DNA of 34,245 nucleotides, taken from an uncultured Lachnospiraceae bacterium (GTDB lineage Bacteria > Bacillota > Clostridia > Lachnospirales > Lachnospiraceae). Positions within the stretch are counted from its first letter, which is position 1. The number at the start of each line of letters is the position of its first letter. Positions 9,118 to 16,893 of the stretch are shown one piece after another. Where the stretch lies: the NCBI GenBank assembly GCA_902773435.1, contig CACYEN010000071.1, forward strand, positions 1 through 34,245, given 5' to 3'. Both the position numbers and the translations under genes were made by a program. Below the pieces are notes generated by a model that worked only from the letters and a program-made list of their open reading frames with translations, had not been told where the DNA came from and made no database searches.

Positions 9118-9966
9118 TCACTTCTCCATCAGCATCGCTTTCAGGCTCTCCAGCACGCTCAGCATCTGGTACTTGATGAGGAAGACCGCGTTGTTGTATT
9201 CCGGCACATTCCTCTTGATCGTGGTCAGGAGCGGCAGCACGTACTTCTCGGTCTCCTCGATGTACCTGCTCAGGTTCCTGTCGCTGAAAGACATCGCCAT
9301 CGTGGACACGTTGTTGCAGCGGTCGATGACCTTGACAATCGCCGCCATGCTGTTTTTGCTGATGGCGTCGTAGTAGGCCCGCTCCGAGTTCTCGATCGGC
9401 TCATCCTTGTCATAGCACTTCGTGAGCAGCGCCACGGCCTCGCGGACCCTGTCGGAGAACGGCAGCTCATCGGGCCTGACCCCGCAGTCCTCGCAGACGT
9501 CGTGGAGCAGGGTGACCGCGAGCGTCTCGTCGTCGTCAATTCCCATCGACTGCGCGTGGCAGGCCATCATGAGCGGATGGATGATGTACGGGAGCATGGC
9601 GTCGGAGTGCTTCATTTTCTTCCTGAACTGCCCCCGGTGCTGCTCCCTGATGTAGTAGAGGGCTTTGTAAGTCTGCTTGAGTCCTCGGACCTCGGCAATC
9701 GTCTTGATCCTCGTGAACATGTGGTCCTCCGAGAACATCTGGTCCCGGATCGTCCACTTGTAATCATCCTTCGAGACGCCGACCAGCGACCTTATGCCGA
9801 TCTTCAGAATCGACGCGATCGCGTAGATCCTGTCCAGCTCCGGCATCGCCTGCTCGTCCTCCCAGCTGCTGACAGTCTGCGCGCTGACCCCGAGCTGGTC
9901 CGCGAAGGTTTCCAGTGTCAAACCAAGTTCTTTCCTTCTCTCAGAAATCTTCCTGCCTATATTCAT
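9118..9966 (-). CDS. XRE-type HTH protein fused to a RelA/SpoT-like HD hydrolase domain
   Basis: The 282 residues from the ATG at 9966 carry an N-terminal Cro/C1-type helix-turn-helix (about 3-62; LTLETFADQLGVSAQTVSSW) and a C-terminal HD domain (about 120-250). The HD part resembles the (p)ppGpp hydrolase half of RelA/SpoT and small Mesh1-like enzymes: His130, the HDVCED motif (His155-Asp156, Glu159-Asp160) and Asp215 in VIDRCNN. No synthetase domain follows. A longer frame starts at 10038 but lacks a ribosome binding site; GAGGG lies upstream of 9966. Likely role: a DNA-binding regulator with alarmone or nucleotide hydrolase activity. The substrate is inferred. It has its own promoter, lies upstream of glnN and downstream of the CDF gene. 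Confidence 0.8.
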   Translation of the reverse strand: MNIGRKISERRKELGLTLETFADQLGVSAQTVSSWEDEQAMPELDRIYAIASILKIGIRSLVGVSKDDYKWTIRDQMFSEDHMFTRIKTIAEVRGLKQTYKALYYIREQHRGQFRKKMKHSDAMLPYIIHPLMMACHAQSMGIDDDETLAVTLLHDVCEDCGVRPDELPFSDRVREAVALLTKCYDKDEPIENSERAYYDAISKNSMAAIVKVIDRCNNVSTMAMSFSDRNLSRYIEETEKYVLPLLTTIKRNVPEYNNAVFLIKYQMLSVLESLKAMLMEK

Positions 9967-10049
9967 CCTCTGCCTGCCCTCTGAAATGATTTCTTTGTCG
10001 TTTTTTCCCGTCCCGGTCTGATTCGCTGCCTTGCACATTATCGTTATCT

Positions 10050-10077
10050 GTTAATTTATATTAACAATATTAATATT
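10050..10077. promoter_or_regulatory. Adjacent AT-rich palindromes in the HTH-HD leader (possible operator)
   Basis: GTTAAT-TTAT-ATTAAC (10050-10065) is directly followed by the perfect 12-base palindrome AATATTAATATT (10066-10077). They stand out in this GC-rich sequence, between the promoter and the start codon of an HTH regulator, the usual place for an autoregulatory operator. Binding is not shown by sequence alone. Confidence 0.4.
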
Positions 10078-10101
10078 CCGTCTCTTTCTCCCTTCAGAAC
10101 A

Positions 10102-10129
10102 AGTATAACACCCAAAAAACGGAGGTAAA
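10102..10129 (-). promoter_or_regulatory. Promoter of the HTH-HD gene
   Basis: On the minus strand TTTACC (10124-10129), a 16-base spacer and TATACT (10102-10107) preceded by TGT form a sigma-A-type promoter with extended -10 (TGTTATACT). The start should lie near 10095, giving a leader of about 130 bases that includes the palindromes at 10050-10077. Confidence 0.65.
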
Positions 10130-10179
10130 GCAAATTCTGCTCATCCTCCGCTCAAGTTTACCGATGCCCCGCTCAAAAA

Positions 10180-11307
10180 TCAGGACTCGCTGAAATCCGT
10201 GTCTAACGCGACCTGCATCTCGTAGTCCGGATACATCGCCTTGACCTCGCCCGTTACCTCGCTGTAGACCGCCTTCCGGTCCTTCGCGTCGAAGCTGATG
10301 AGCAGGTCGAACCGGATCGTCTTCTTCTTTTCGTTCACGTAGAACCCATGCATCTGCAGGACGTGTTCATGCGCGAGCACGACCTCCCTGATCCTCTTCT
10401 CCATCCTCGCGGCCTCGTCGTCCTTCGTGTTGTAGGAGTACACGCCGACCGCGGTCAGGAACACATTGTGCTTCTTATAGACCTCCATCGTGATCGAGCG
10501 GATCAGCTCGTCGAGTTCCGCCGCGGAATACGTATCGGGTACCTCGATGTGGATGGATCCGTTGAAGGTGTCCGGTCCATAGTTGTTGAGGACGAGGTCA
10601 TAGGCGCCCCTCACATCGGGAAATGACGCCACCGTAGAGCGGATCGCCCTCGCGAACTCCACGTCCGCCCTCTGTCCCAGCAGCTCGGAGATCGTCTCCT
10701 TCAGCATTTCGATTCCCGACCTGATGATGATCACGGAGATGACCGCGGCGAGGTACGCCTCGACCGAGACCCCGGACAGAAGGAAGACAACCGCGGCGAC
10801 GAGCGTCGACGCCGAGATCACGGAGTCGAGCACCGCGTCCTTGCCCGAATTGACGAGCGAATCCGAGTTGACTTTCTCCCCGACTCCCCTGACGTACCTT
10901 CCGAGTACGATTTTCACGACGACCGCCGCGGCGACGATCACGAGCGAGACCGCGCTGTAGTCGGGCGTCTCCGGGTCAAGAATCTTCTTCACGGACTCGA
11001 TGAGGGACGTGAAGCCGGCGTAGAGGACGAGGACCGAGATGATCATCGCGCTCATGTACTCGGCTCTCCCGTGTCCGAACGGATGCTCCCGGTCCGGCTC
11101 CTTGCCCGCGAGCTTCGTGCCGATGATCGTGATGAGGGAGGAAGCTGCGTCCGAGATGTTGTTGACTGCGTCGAGTATAATGGCGATGGATCCGGAGATG
11201 ATGCCGATCACCGCCTTGAACCCGGCGAGAAAGACGTTCGCCAGTATTCCTATGACGCTTGTCCTGATGATGACTGCATTGCGATTTCCTGGTTCCATAG
11301 CGCGCAT
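10180..11307 (-). CDS. Cation diffusion facilitator family transporter
   Basis: Membrane cation/proton antiporter that exports divalent metals. The 375 residues have the CDF plan of six transmembrane helices (about 12-200) and a C-terminal cytoplasmic ferredoxin-like domain, with a longer C-terminus than the minimal family. The conserved DREHPFGHGRAEY loop is present. The metal site reads Asn49-xxx-Asp53 in helix 2 and Asp157-xxx-Asp161 in helix 5, where zinc exporters have His-xxx-Asp; such His-free sites are typical of manganese-type CDFs, so manganese is my inference. The start may be the ATG at 11307 or at 11298. It is the last gene of the long minus-strand accessory run, 11 bases after the SDR gene, and may be a cluster member or a passenger. 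Confidence 0.9.
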   Translation of the reverse strand: MRAMEPGNRNAVIIRTSVIGILANVFLAGFKAVIGIISGSIAIILDAVNNISDAASSLITIIGTKLAGKEPDREHPFGHGRAEYMSAMIISVLVLYAGFTSLIESVKKILDPETPDYSAVSLVIVAAAVVVKIVLGRYVRGVGEKVNSDSLVNSGKDAVLDSVISASTLVAAVVFLLSGVSVEAYLAAVISVIIIRSGIEMLKETISELLGQRADVEFARAIRSTVASFPDVRGAYDLVLNNYGPDTFNGSIHIEVPDTYSAAELDELIRSITMEVYKKHNVFLTAVGVYSYNTKDDEAARMEKRIREVVLAHEHVLQMHGFYVNEKKKTIRFDLLISFDAKDRKAVYSEVTGEVKAMYPDYEMQVALDTDFSES

Positions 11308-11318
11308 TTCCCCCGATT

Positions 11319-12080
11319 TCAGGAAGTGGTGAGGCCGCCGTCAACCGGCAGCGTGATTCCCGTGATAAACCCGGAGGCCGGGCTCAGGAGAAATGCGATC
11401 ACGCTCGCGATCTGTGACGGCTCCGCCACTCCGAGATACTGCCTCTTCGAAATCTCCTCCTCGTAGCTTCCCTGTCCGCCGCTCTGCTCCCTGATGGACC
11501 TGTAGAGGTCCGTCGCGGTGACCGAAGGAGCGACCGTGTTGACGCAGATGCCCTTGGGCGCGAGTTCTTTCGCGGCGCAGCGCACCGCGGCGTTCATCGC
11601 GGCCTTGGAGCTCGAGTAGGCGATCCTGGACTTGTCCCCGCGGATCGACGCGGCGGAGGATATGCCGACGATCCGCATCCCCTCGCTGTACCTTCCCCTC
11701 TTCGTGACCTGTCTCAGGCACTCCACGAAGCCGAAGAAATTGACGCTGAACACATCCTGCAGCTTCTCGGGTGTGCAGAGATTGAGAGGGATCGAGGGGC
11801 CGATGCCCGCGCAGTACACAAGGCCGCCGCACTTTCCTCTCTCGGAGGCGATTTGCGAAAACAGGGGACCGATCTCCTCCGTACGGCTGAAATCGGCCGT
11901 GTACCAGGAGGCGTTCCCGCTCATCATCTCCACCGTCTCTTTCAGCAGTTCCCCGCGCCTCGCGACAAGGATCACCTCGGCGCCCAGCCGGTCGAGAAGA
12001 AATGCGGTCTCCTTTCCGATCCCGGAGGACGCCCCGGCGACGACGATGCGCCGCCCCCTGAGGTCAACAAGTTCGTTCAT
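11319..12080 (-). CDS. SDR-family oxidoreductase (FabG-like), second copy in the cluster
   Basis: NAD(P)H-dependent short-chain dehydrogenase of 253 residues. It shows the cofactor loop AGASSGIG (15-22), the CAG motif near 90-92, Asn114, Ser142 and the catalytic Tyr155-xxx-Lys159, and ends with the classical PVDGG tail. By context it probably reduces a ketoacyl intermediate on carrier protein or CoA, or oxidises or reduces a sugar; sequence does not decide. GGAAGGAG precedes the ATG. It lies 30 bases after the NeuD-like gene. It differs clearly from the other SDR at 15790-16563, so the two are unlikely to be simple duplicates. Confidence 0.88.
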   Translation of the reverse strand: MNELVDLRGRRIVVAGASSGIGKETAFLLDRLGAEVILVARRGELLKETVEMMSGNASWYTADFSRTEEIGPLFSQIASERGKCGGLVYCAGIGPSIPLNLCTPEKLQDVFSVNFFGFVECLRQVTKRGRYSEGMRIVGISSAASIRGDKSRIAYSSSKAAMNAAVRCAAKELAPKGICVNTVAPSVTATDLYRSIREQSGGQGSYEEEISKRQYLGVAEPSQIASVIAFLLSPASGFITGITLPVDGGLTTS

Positions 12081-12110
12081 ATCAATTCGCTCCTTCCGAA
12101 ACCTTTGCGG

Positions 12111-12761
12111 TTACCAGTCCGCCCGCCTCGCCGGGTTTCCGAACATCTTCGCGCCGGGCTCCACGTCCTCCGTCACGACGCTTCCGACGCCGATGAACGC
12201 GTCGTCCCCGACCGTCACGCCGTCCTCCACCACCGACCGGCTCCCCATGAAGACCCGCTTTCCGACCTTCGCCCTGCCCACGCAGGTGTAGCCCGTCGTC
12301 GTGCTGAAGTCGCCGATCTCGGCGCCGTCGTCGATCATGGACCCGTTGATGTTCACAAAGTTTCCGAGCTTCACCCCGGAATTGATCTGGTAGGCTGCGA
12401 CGGAGACGTAGCAGCCCTCGCCGAATTCCGCGAAGTCGGACACGGCGGTCCACGGGGAGATCAGCGTCTCAAACTTCGCCCCCCGGCTCTTCAGCATCCC
12501 GGCGACCTTCTCTTTCGACTTCGGTACCGACAGCCCGAGCGCGTAGACTTCTCTCCCGCCCGGCTTCCAGTCCCTGATCGTGCCGATGATCCCGACGTCG
12601 AGTCCCTGCCCGTCGAGCGTGCCGGGGATATCGTTGAGGAATCCGAGAAGCCGGTAGGGCTCCTCCCTCCCCGCCTCCCGGGCGACCCGGTTGATGCTCA
12701 TGATCGTGTTGTAGACGTCGATGCCAAAGGTTCCGGCACAGACAATGATGATATCTTTCAT
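12111..12761 (-). CDS. NeuD/PglD-like left-handed beta-helix protein (copy 3 in transcription order)
   Basis: A 216-residue member of the sialic acid O-acetyltransferase NeuD / PglD family. The N-terminal Rossmann-like domain (about 1-95; IIIVCAGTFGIDV) would bind a nucleotide-sugar type ligand, and the C-terminal hexapeptide-repeat beta-helix (about 105-210) would bind acyl-CoA. In PglD the catalytic His sits in the EHECVIG motif; here the aligned stretch is SMIDDGAEIG, with Asp instead of His. Classical acetyl transfer is therefore doubtful. It resembles the protein at 19379-20032 along its full length (both contain LGFL, GAxFET and the ININ/VSVNG region). It lies between the carboxylase and SDR genes. 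Confidence 0.82.
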   Translation of the reverse strand: MKDIIIVCAGTFGIDVYNTIMSINRVAREAGREEPYRLLGFLNDIPGTLDGQGLDVGIIGTIRDWKPGGREVYALGLSVPKSKEKVAGMLKSRGAKFETLISPWTAVSDFAEFGEGCYVSVAAYQINSGVKLGNFVNINGSMIDDGAEIGDFSTTTGYTCVGRAKVGKRVFMGSRSVVEDGVTVGDDAFIGVGSVVTEDVEPGAKMFGNPARRADW

Positions 12762-12798
12762 GGGACAGCCCTTTACTTCTCCATAAATCTCCCCGGTC

Positions 12799-14337
12799 TC
12801 AGAGCGGGATATTCCCGTGCCTGTGCTCCGGCGCTCCCCTGCGCTTCTCCCGGAGCGAGGCGAACGCGCGGCTCAGGACCTCTCTCGTCTCCCCGGGCGC
12901 GATCACGTCGTCGATGTAGCCGCACTCGGCGCCGATATAGGGATTCAGGTACTTCTTCTCATACTCGCCGACGAGACGGTCGCGCTCACTCTCCGGATCC
13001 TCGCTCTCCTTCAGCTGCTTCCTGTAGAGAATATCAACCGCGCCTTCCGGTCCCATGACCGCGATCTGCGAGATCGGCCACGCGAACACATAGTCCGCGC
13101 CCATGTACTTGCTGTTGAGCGCGATGTAGGCTCCGCCGTAGGCTTTCCTCATGATCAGCGTGACCTTCGGCACCGTCGCCTCGGCGTAAGCGAAAAGCAG
13201 TTTCGCCCCGTGGCGGATGATGCCATTGTGCTCCTGGCTGCGTCCGGGCATGAATCCCGGCGCGTCGGCCAGCGTGAGGACCGGTATTCCGAAGCAGTCG
13301 CAGAACCGGATAAACCGGGCGGCCTTGTCCGACGAGTCGATGTCCAGGGTGCCCGCGGCGACCTGGGGCTGGTTGGCCACAATTCCGACCGGATAGCCGT
13401 CGAGCCTCATCAGGCCGATCACCACGTTCCGGGCGAAGTCTTTCTGGATCTCGAGAAATGTCCCCTCGTCCGCGAACGTCTCGATCACGTCCTTCACGTT
13501 GTAGGGAAGGCGCATGTTGCCGGGCACGATCTCCTCGATCCGGTCCGACCCGTCGACCGTCTTCGTCTCCGCGAACGGGGCGGGTTCGTCGCAGCTCCGC
13601 GGCAGATAGGACAGCAGACGGCGGACGCCGAGAAGACATTCGCGGTCGTCGCTGTAGACGAAGTGGACATTTCCCGATTTGTTCGCGTGGATCTCCGCCC
13701 CGCCGAGCTCCTCCGACGTCACGTCCTCGTGGATCGAGGCCTTCACGACAACCGGCCCGGTAATGAACATGTAGCTGGTCTTCTCCGTCATGAAGATGAA
13801 GTCGCAGATCGCGGGCGAGTAGCATGCTCCGCCCGCGCAGGGCCCGAGAATCACCGCGATCTGGGGAATGACGCCGGACGCCTTCGTGTTGCGGAGAAAG
13901 ATCCCGCTGTAGCCGGCTATGGAGTGGATGCCCTCCTCGATCCTCGCTCCGCCGCTGTCGTTGATGGAGATGAACGGGCTCTTCGTCGCGAGCGCGAGGT
14001 CCATCACGTGGCAGATCTTCTCGGAGTGCGCGGCGCCGAGCGTTCCCCCCTTGACCGTAAAGTCCTCGGAGGAGACGTAGACGGTGCGCCCGTCGATCTC
14101 CCCGTAACCCGTGACGACGCCGTCGCCCGGATAGCCCGAGCCGCCCGAGCTGCCCTTCGAGGCCTGGCGGAACGTATCGATCTCGATGAACGTGCCCGGA
14201 TCGAACAGGATCTCGAGCCGCTCCCTCGCCGTCAGCTTTCCGGCCGCGTGCTGTTTGGCGGTCTTGGCCTCCCCGCCTCCCGCGGCGGCGAGCCGCCTCC
14301 GCTCTCTCAGTTCTTCAAGTACTTCAGAATTCCACAT
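12799..14337 (-). CDS. Acyl-CoA carboxylase carboxyltransferase (beta) subunit, PccB/MmdA-like
   Basis: Carboxyltransferase of the biotin-dependent family, moving CO2 between carboxybiotin and an acyl-CoA such as acetyl- or propionyl-CoA. From 14337 it has 512 residues, the usual size. Landmarks are the KLTARERLEILFDPGTF N-terminus, the SINDSGGARIEEG oxyanion region, PCAGGACYSPAICDF, GIVANQP and the DAPGFMPG and RKAYGGAY motifs of the C-terminal half. An alternative ATG at 14349 overlaps the upstream stop (ATGA), but 14337 has GAGG six bases upstream. No biotin carboxylase or biotin carrier gene lies nearby, so these must come from elsewhere. In context it may supply malonyl- or methylmalonyl-CoA to FabD. 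Confidence 0.92.
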   Translation of the reverse strand: MWNSEVLEELRERRRLAAAGGGEAKTAKQHAAGKLTARERLEILFDPGTFIEIDTFRQASKGSSGGSGYPGDGVVTGYGEIDGRTVYVSSEDFTVKGGTLGAAHSEKICHVMDLALATKSPFISINDSGGARIEEGIHSIAGYSGIFLRNTKASGVIPQIAVILGPCAGGACYSPAICDFIFMTEKTSYMFITGPVVVKASIHEDVTSEELGGAEIHANKSGNVHFVYSDDRECLLGVRRLLSYLPRSCDEPAPFAETKTVDGSDRIEEIVPGNMRLPYNVKDVIETFADEGTFLEIQKDFARNVVIGLMRLDGYPVGIVANQPQVAAGTLDIDSSDKAARFIRFCDCFGIPVLTLADAPGFMPGRSQEHNGIIRHGAKLLFAYAEATVPKVTLIMRKAYGGAYIALNSKYMGADYVFAWPISQIAVMGPEGAVDILYRKQLKESEDPESERDRLVGEYEKKYLNPYIGAECGYIDDVIAPGETREVLSRAFASLREKRRGAPEHRHGNIPL

Positions 14338-14345
14338 AGATTTCC

Positions 14346-15746
14346 TCATCTGGGGGAGAGTTCCTTGTAGCGGACCTTCCCGGAATCGCTTCTCGGAATC
14401 TCCTCAATATTGTAGGCGCGGAACGCGCCGCGCGTAATTCCGGTCCTTCCGGCGATGTAGCTGACCACATCCTCGGGCTTCACGTCGCCCGTGACGTAGA
14501 TCTCCATGCACTTATCCGTACCCGAGCAGGCGCAGTCGGTGTGGAACTCGTCCTTGATCACGCCCTCGCAGTGGTCCATGCTGACGCGGGTCCCGAAGAG
14601 CTTCAGGAAGCGGCTGCGGCGTCCCGTGATATAGTAGAAGCCGTCGGCGTCGCGCCTCGCGAGGTCGCCGGTGCGGTACTCGCCGTTGAACACGTCGTCG
14701 AGGAGCAGGTCCTCCTTCGTGTAGGCGTATCCCATCGTGACGCCGGGGCCCCTGTAGGCCAGTTCGCCCTCCGCCTCGCCTTCGGGCAGGGCCTTCCCCT
14801 CATCGTCGATCAGGAAGAGAGTGCCCCCCGGTATCGCCTTGCCGATGCTTCCGACTCTCTCGAGCGCGCATTCCGGCGGCAGATACGCCATGCGGGCGCT
14901 CGTCTCCGTGGTCCCGAAGGTGGCGCAGAACCGCTTGCCGGTTCGCTTCGCGTACTCGCCGAGCTCGATGAACCGCTTCTCGGTCAGCTTCCCGCCGCCC
15001 TGGGCGAGGATCCGCAGGTCCGGGAGGTCCATGTTGAAGAAGCGGAGCCTCATCATGCACTCGTAGCTGAACGGGACCCCGCAGAAATTCGTGCAGCGCT
15101 CCTCTTTGAGCACCCTGTAGAAGTCGGGGGACATCAGGTTGTACATCGTCAGGTAGGCCCTGCCGCCGACGGCGATGTGGCTCAGGATCACGTTGAGCCC
15201 CATGGTGTACTGGATCGGGAGGTCGCACATCCCGATGTCGTCCTCCGTAAACCCGAACGCCTTCGCCGCGTTGCGCGCATTGGAGTCGAGATTGCCGTAC
15301 TTGTACCTGACGCACTTCGGACTTCCCGTCGATCCGGACGTCGTGAGCAGGAGGGAGAGCTTATCGTTGATCGGATAGGGCTCGTTCTCCGTCCGGAGGA
15401 ACGTGTACCCGTATTTTGAGAAGACCTGTTCCCCTTCGAACTGCTCGACCATGTGGTCCGGCACGATGAAATATGCCGGCGTGTAGACCTCTCCGAGCTC
15501 GCGGAGAATGTTCCTGTCCGCCCTGCTTCCGAAGAGCACGGGGACGATCCCGGCCTCCTGGCAGCCGATTACAGCCGACGCGCAGCCGGAATTGTTCTCG
15601 CAGAGACAGAACGCGACCGCGCGGGGCAGCCCCAGCTCCTTCAGCTCCCCGCAGTATCCGGCCAGGTCGCCGTAACTGACCTCTATCCCCGCGTCATCAT
15701 TAAAAGCGATCCTCGAAGGATCCTTCCCGTCGATATCAAGAAACAT
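14346..15746 (-). CDS. AMP-dependent acyl ligase (ANL superfamily)
   Basis: Activates a carboxylic acid as acyl-adenylate and passes it to CoA or to the phosphopantetheine of a carrier protein. The 466 residues carry the ATP loop TTSGSTGSPK (135-144), A5-like FGTTE (277-281), YRTGDLA (357-363), the hinge region around GRRSRFLKLFGTRV and the C-terminal catalytic Lys457 in SDSGKVRY. It is shorter than fatty acyl-CoA synthetases and close to stand-alone ligases that load carrier proteins. The C-terminal domain has an unusual cysteine-rich stretch, TDCACSGTDKC. GAGG precedes the ATG. It lies between the SDR and the carboxylase, so it may load one of the two ACPs; the substrate is unknown. Confidence 0.88.
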   Translation of the reverse strand: MFLDIDGKDPSRIAFNDDAGIEVSYGDLAGYCGELKELGLPRAVAFCLCENNSGCASAVIGCQEAGIVPVLFGSRADRNILRELGEVYTPAYFIVPDHMVEQFEGEQVFSKYGYTFLRTENEPYPINDKLSLLLTTSGSTGSPKCVRYKYGNLDSNARNAAKAFGFTEDDIGMCDLPIQYTMGLNVILSHIAVGGRAYLTMYNLMSPDFYRVLKEERCTNFCGVPFSYECMMRLRFFNMDLPDLRILAQGGGKLTEKRFIELGEYAKRTGKRFCATFGTTETSARMAYLPPECALERVGSIGKAIPGGTLFLIDDEGKALPEGEAEGELAYRGPGVTMGYAYTKEDLLLDDVFNGEYRTGDLARRDADGFYYITGRRSRFLKLFGTRVSMDHCEGVIKDEFHTDCACSGTDKCMEIYVTGDVKPEDVVSYIAGRTGITRGAFRAYNIEEIPRSDSGKVRYKELSPR

Positions 15747-15789
15747 ACTTTCGCCTCATTTCCTGTAGCTTACAGCAGTTACAAAACCG

Positions 15790-16563
15790 TCACATCACCG
15801 TGCAGCCGTCCGCCGCGATGATCTGCCCGGACACGAAGCCGGAGAGATCGGACGCGAGGAACAGGCACGCCTTCGCGATGTCCTCGGGCTCCGCCGCGCG
15901 TCCCAGGCGGATGTTGCCGATCCGCTCTTTGATCTTCGCGGGATCCGTCTTATAAGCCTCTCCCGCGAGCGTGAGGCCGGGGGCGATGGCATTTACGCGG
16001 ATCCTCATCGGTCCGAGCTCCTTTGCCGCCGACTTAGTGAGGCTGATCACGGCCCCCTTCGTCGAGGAGTAGGCCGACTGGCCCGGATTCCCGTAGATAC
16101 CGGTGACCGAGGAGATATTGATAATGCTCCCGCCCGCGCGGCCCCGCATCATGAGCCGGCTTGTGAGCTGGAGCATGTTGATGGTCCCGTATACGTTGAC
16201 CCGGAGCATCTCCTCCACGTGTTTCATGGAGATCATGCCGATCGGCTCATTGTAGACGATCCCGGCATTGTTGACGAGCACGTCGATCCTTCCGTGTTCG
16301 CGGTAAATGGAAAAGACTGCCCTGCGGGCAGCCTCCTCATCCGCGCAGTCAAAGTACACCGGACGAATGCGGTCCTCCTCCGTGAACGCGGCCTCCCCGG
16401 GACTGCCGGCCTCCCCGCTCCCGTCCGGGCCGGCCTTCCGGCCTCCCCGGCTGTTCGCGTAGACGACGGCGCCCTCCGCGGCAAACAGCTCCGCGATGGC
16501 CTTCCCGATTCCCCGGGACGCGCCCGTGACGAGGCAGATCTTTCCTTCAAGCAGACTGCCCAT
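15790..16563 (-). CDS. 3-oxoacyl-ACP reductase-like SDR (FabG-like)
   Basis: NADPH-dependent reductase of about 257 residues, closest in look to FabG. It has VTGASRGIG (12-20), NNAG (98-101), Ser152, Tyr165-xxx-Lys169 and the AADGC tail. A Gly/Ser-rich insertion (about 39-62) between the second strand and the following region is longer than in typical FabG. I chose ATG 16563: the sequence AGGTGA, which contains the stop of the upstream ACP gene, is its ribosome binding site, suggesting translational coupling. A GTG at 16572 is also possible. With FabD, FabH and the ACPs it would reduce a 3-ketoacyl-ACP to a 3-hydroxyacyl-ACP. Confidence 0.9.
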   Translation of the reverse strand: MGSLLEGKICLVTGASRGIGKAIAELFAAEGAVVYANSRGGRKAGPDGSGEAGSPGEAAFTEEDRIRPVYFDCADEEAARRAVFSIYREHGRIDVLVNNAGIVYNEPIGMISMKHVEEMLRVNVYGTINMLQLTSRLMMRGRAGGSIINISSVTGIYGNPGQSAYSSTKGAVISLTKSAAKELGPMRIRVNAIAPGLTLAGEAYKTDPAKIKERIGNIRLGRAAEPEDIAKACLFLASDLSGFVSGQIIAADGCTVM

Positions 16564-16568
16564 GCCGG

Positions 16569-16814
16569 TCACCTGATCTCGTACTTCTCGAGCAGCCGGA
16601 GGCCGTTCTGATAGGAGCCGTAGTGCAGGATGTCATCGGTGTCGAACATGATCCCGAACTCGTCCTCGAGCTCCGTGATCAGGGACATGTGGACGACCGA
16701 ATCCCAGCCGTTTTCCCCGAACACGAATTCGGAGTGCGGGGTTCCGGCCGCGGGTCCGAAGACATCTTCAAACACCTTCTGATATCTCTCTCTGATCTCA
16801 TCCATCTCGCTCAT
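16569..16814 (-). CDS. Acyl carrier protein (cluster ACP 2)
   Basis: An 81-residue acidic helical protein of the ACP family. The phosphopantetheine attachment serine is Ser39 in GWDSVVHMSL, followed by the LITELEDEFGIMFD helix typical of carriers. It is not the housekeeping AcpP by sequence (an NGWDSV motif instead of DSLD) and is more like dedicated carriers of secondary pathways. Its stop forms part of the ribosome binding site of the next gene, an SDR, and FabH lies 79 bases upstream, so it likely carries the condensed intermediate. Confidence 0.9.
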   Translation of the reverse strand: MSEMDEIRERYQKVFEDVFGPAAGTPHSEFVFGENGWDSVVHMSLITELEDEFGIMFDTDDILHYGSYQNGLRLLEKYEIR

Positions 16815-16893
16815 ATCCTCTCTTAATTAATTCGCGGGCAGGGCTCCCTTCGGACAGCCCTTCCCCGGTGACCTGTTCACCGTTCCGCCGGCC

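Noticed and set aside
16815..16893. Small hairpins (for example CGGTGA-CCTGT-TCACCG at 16866-16882) as terminators within the acyl operon
   Set aside because: Stems are about 6 bp without T-runs; they are expected by chance in GC-rich spacers.
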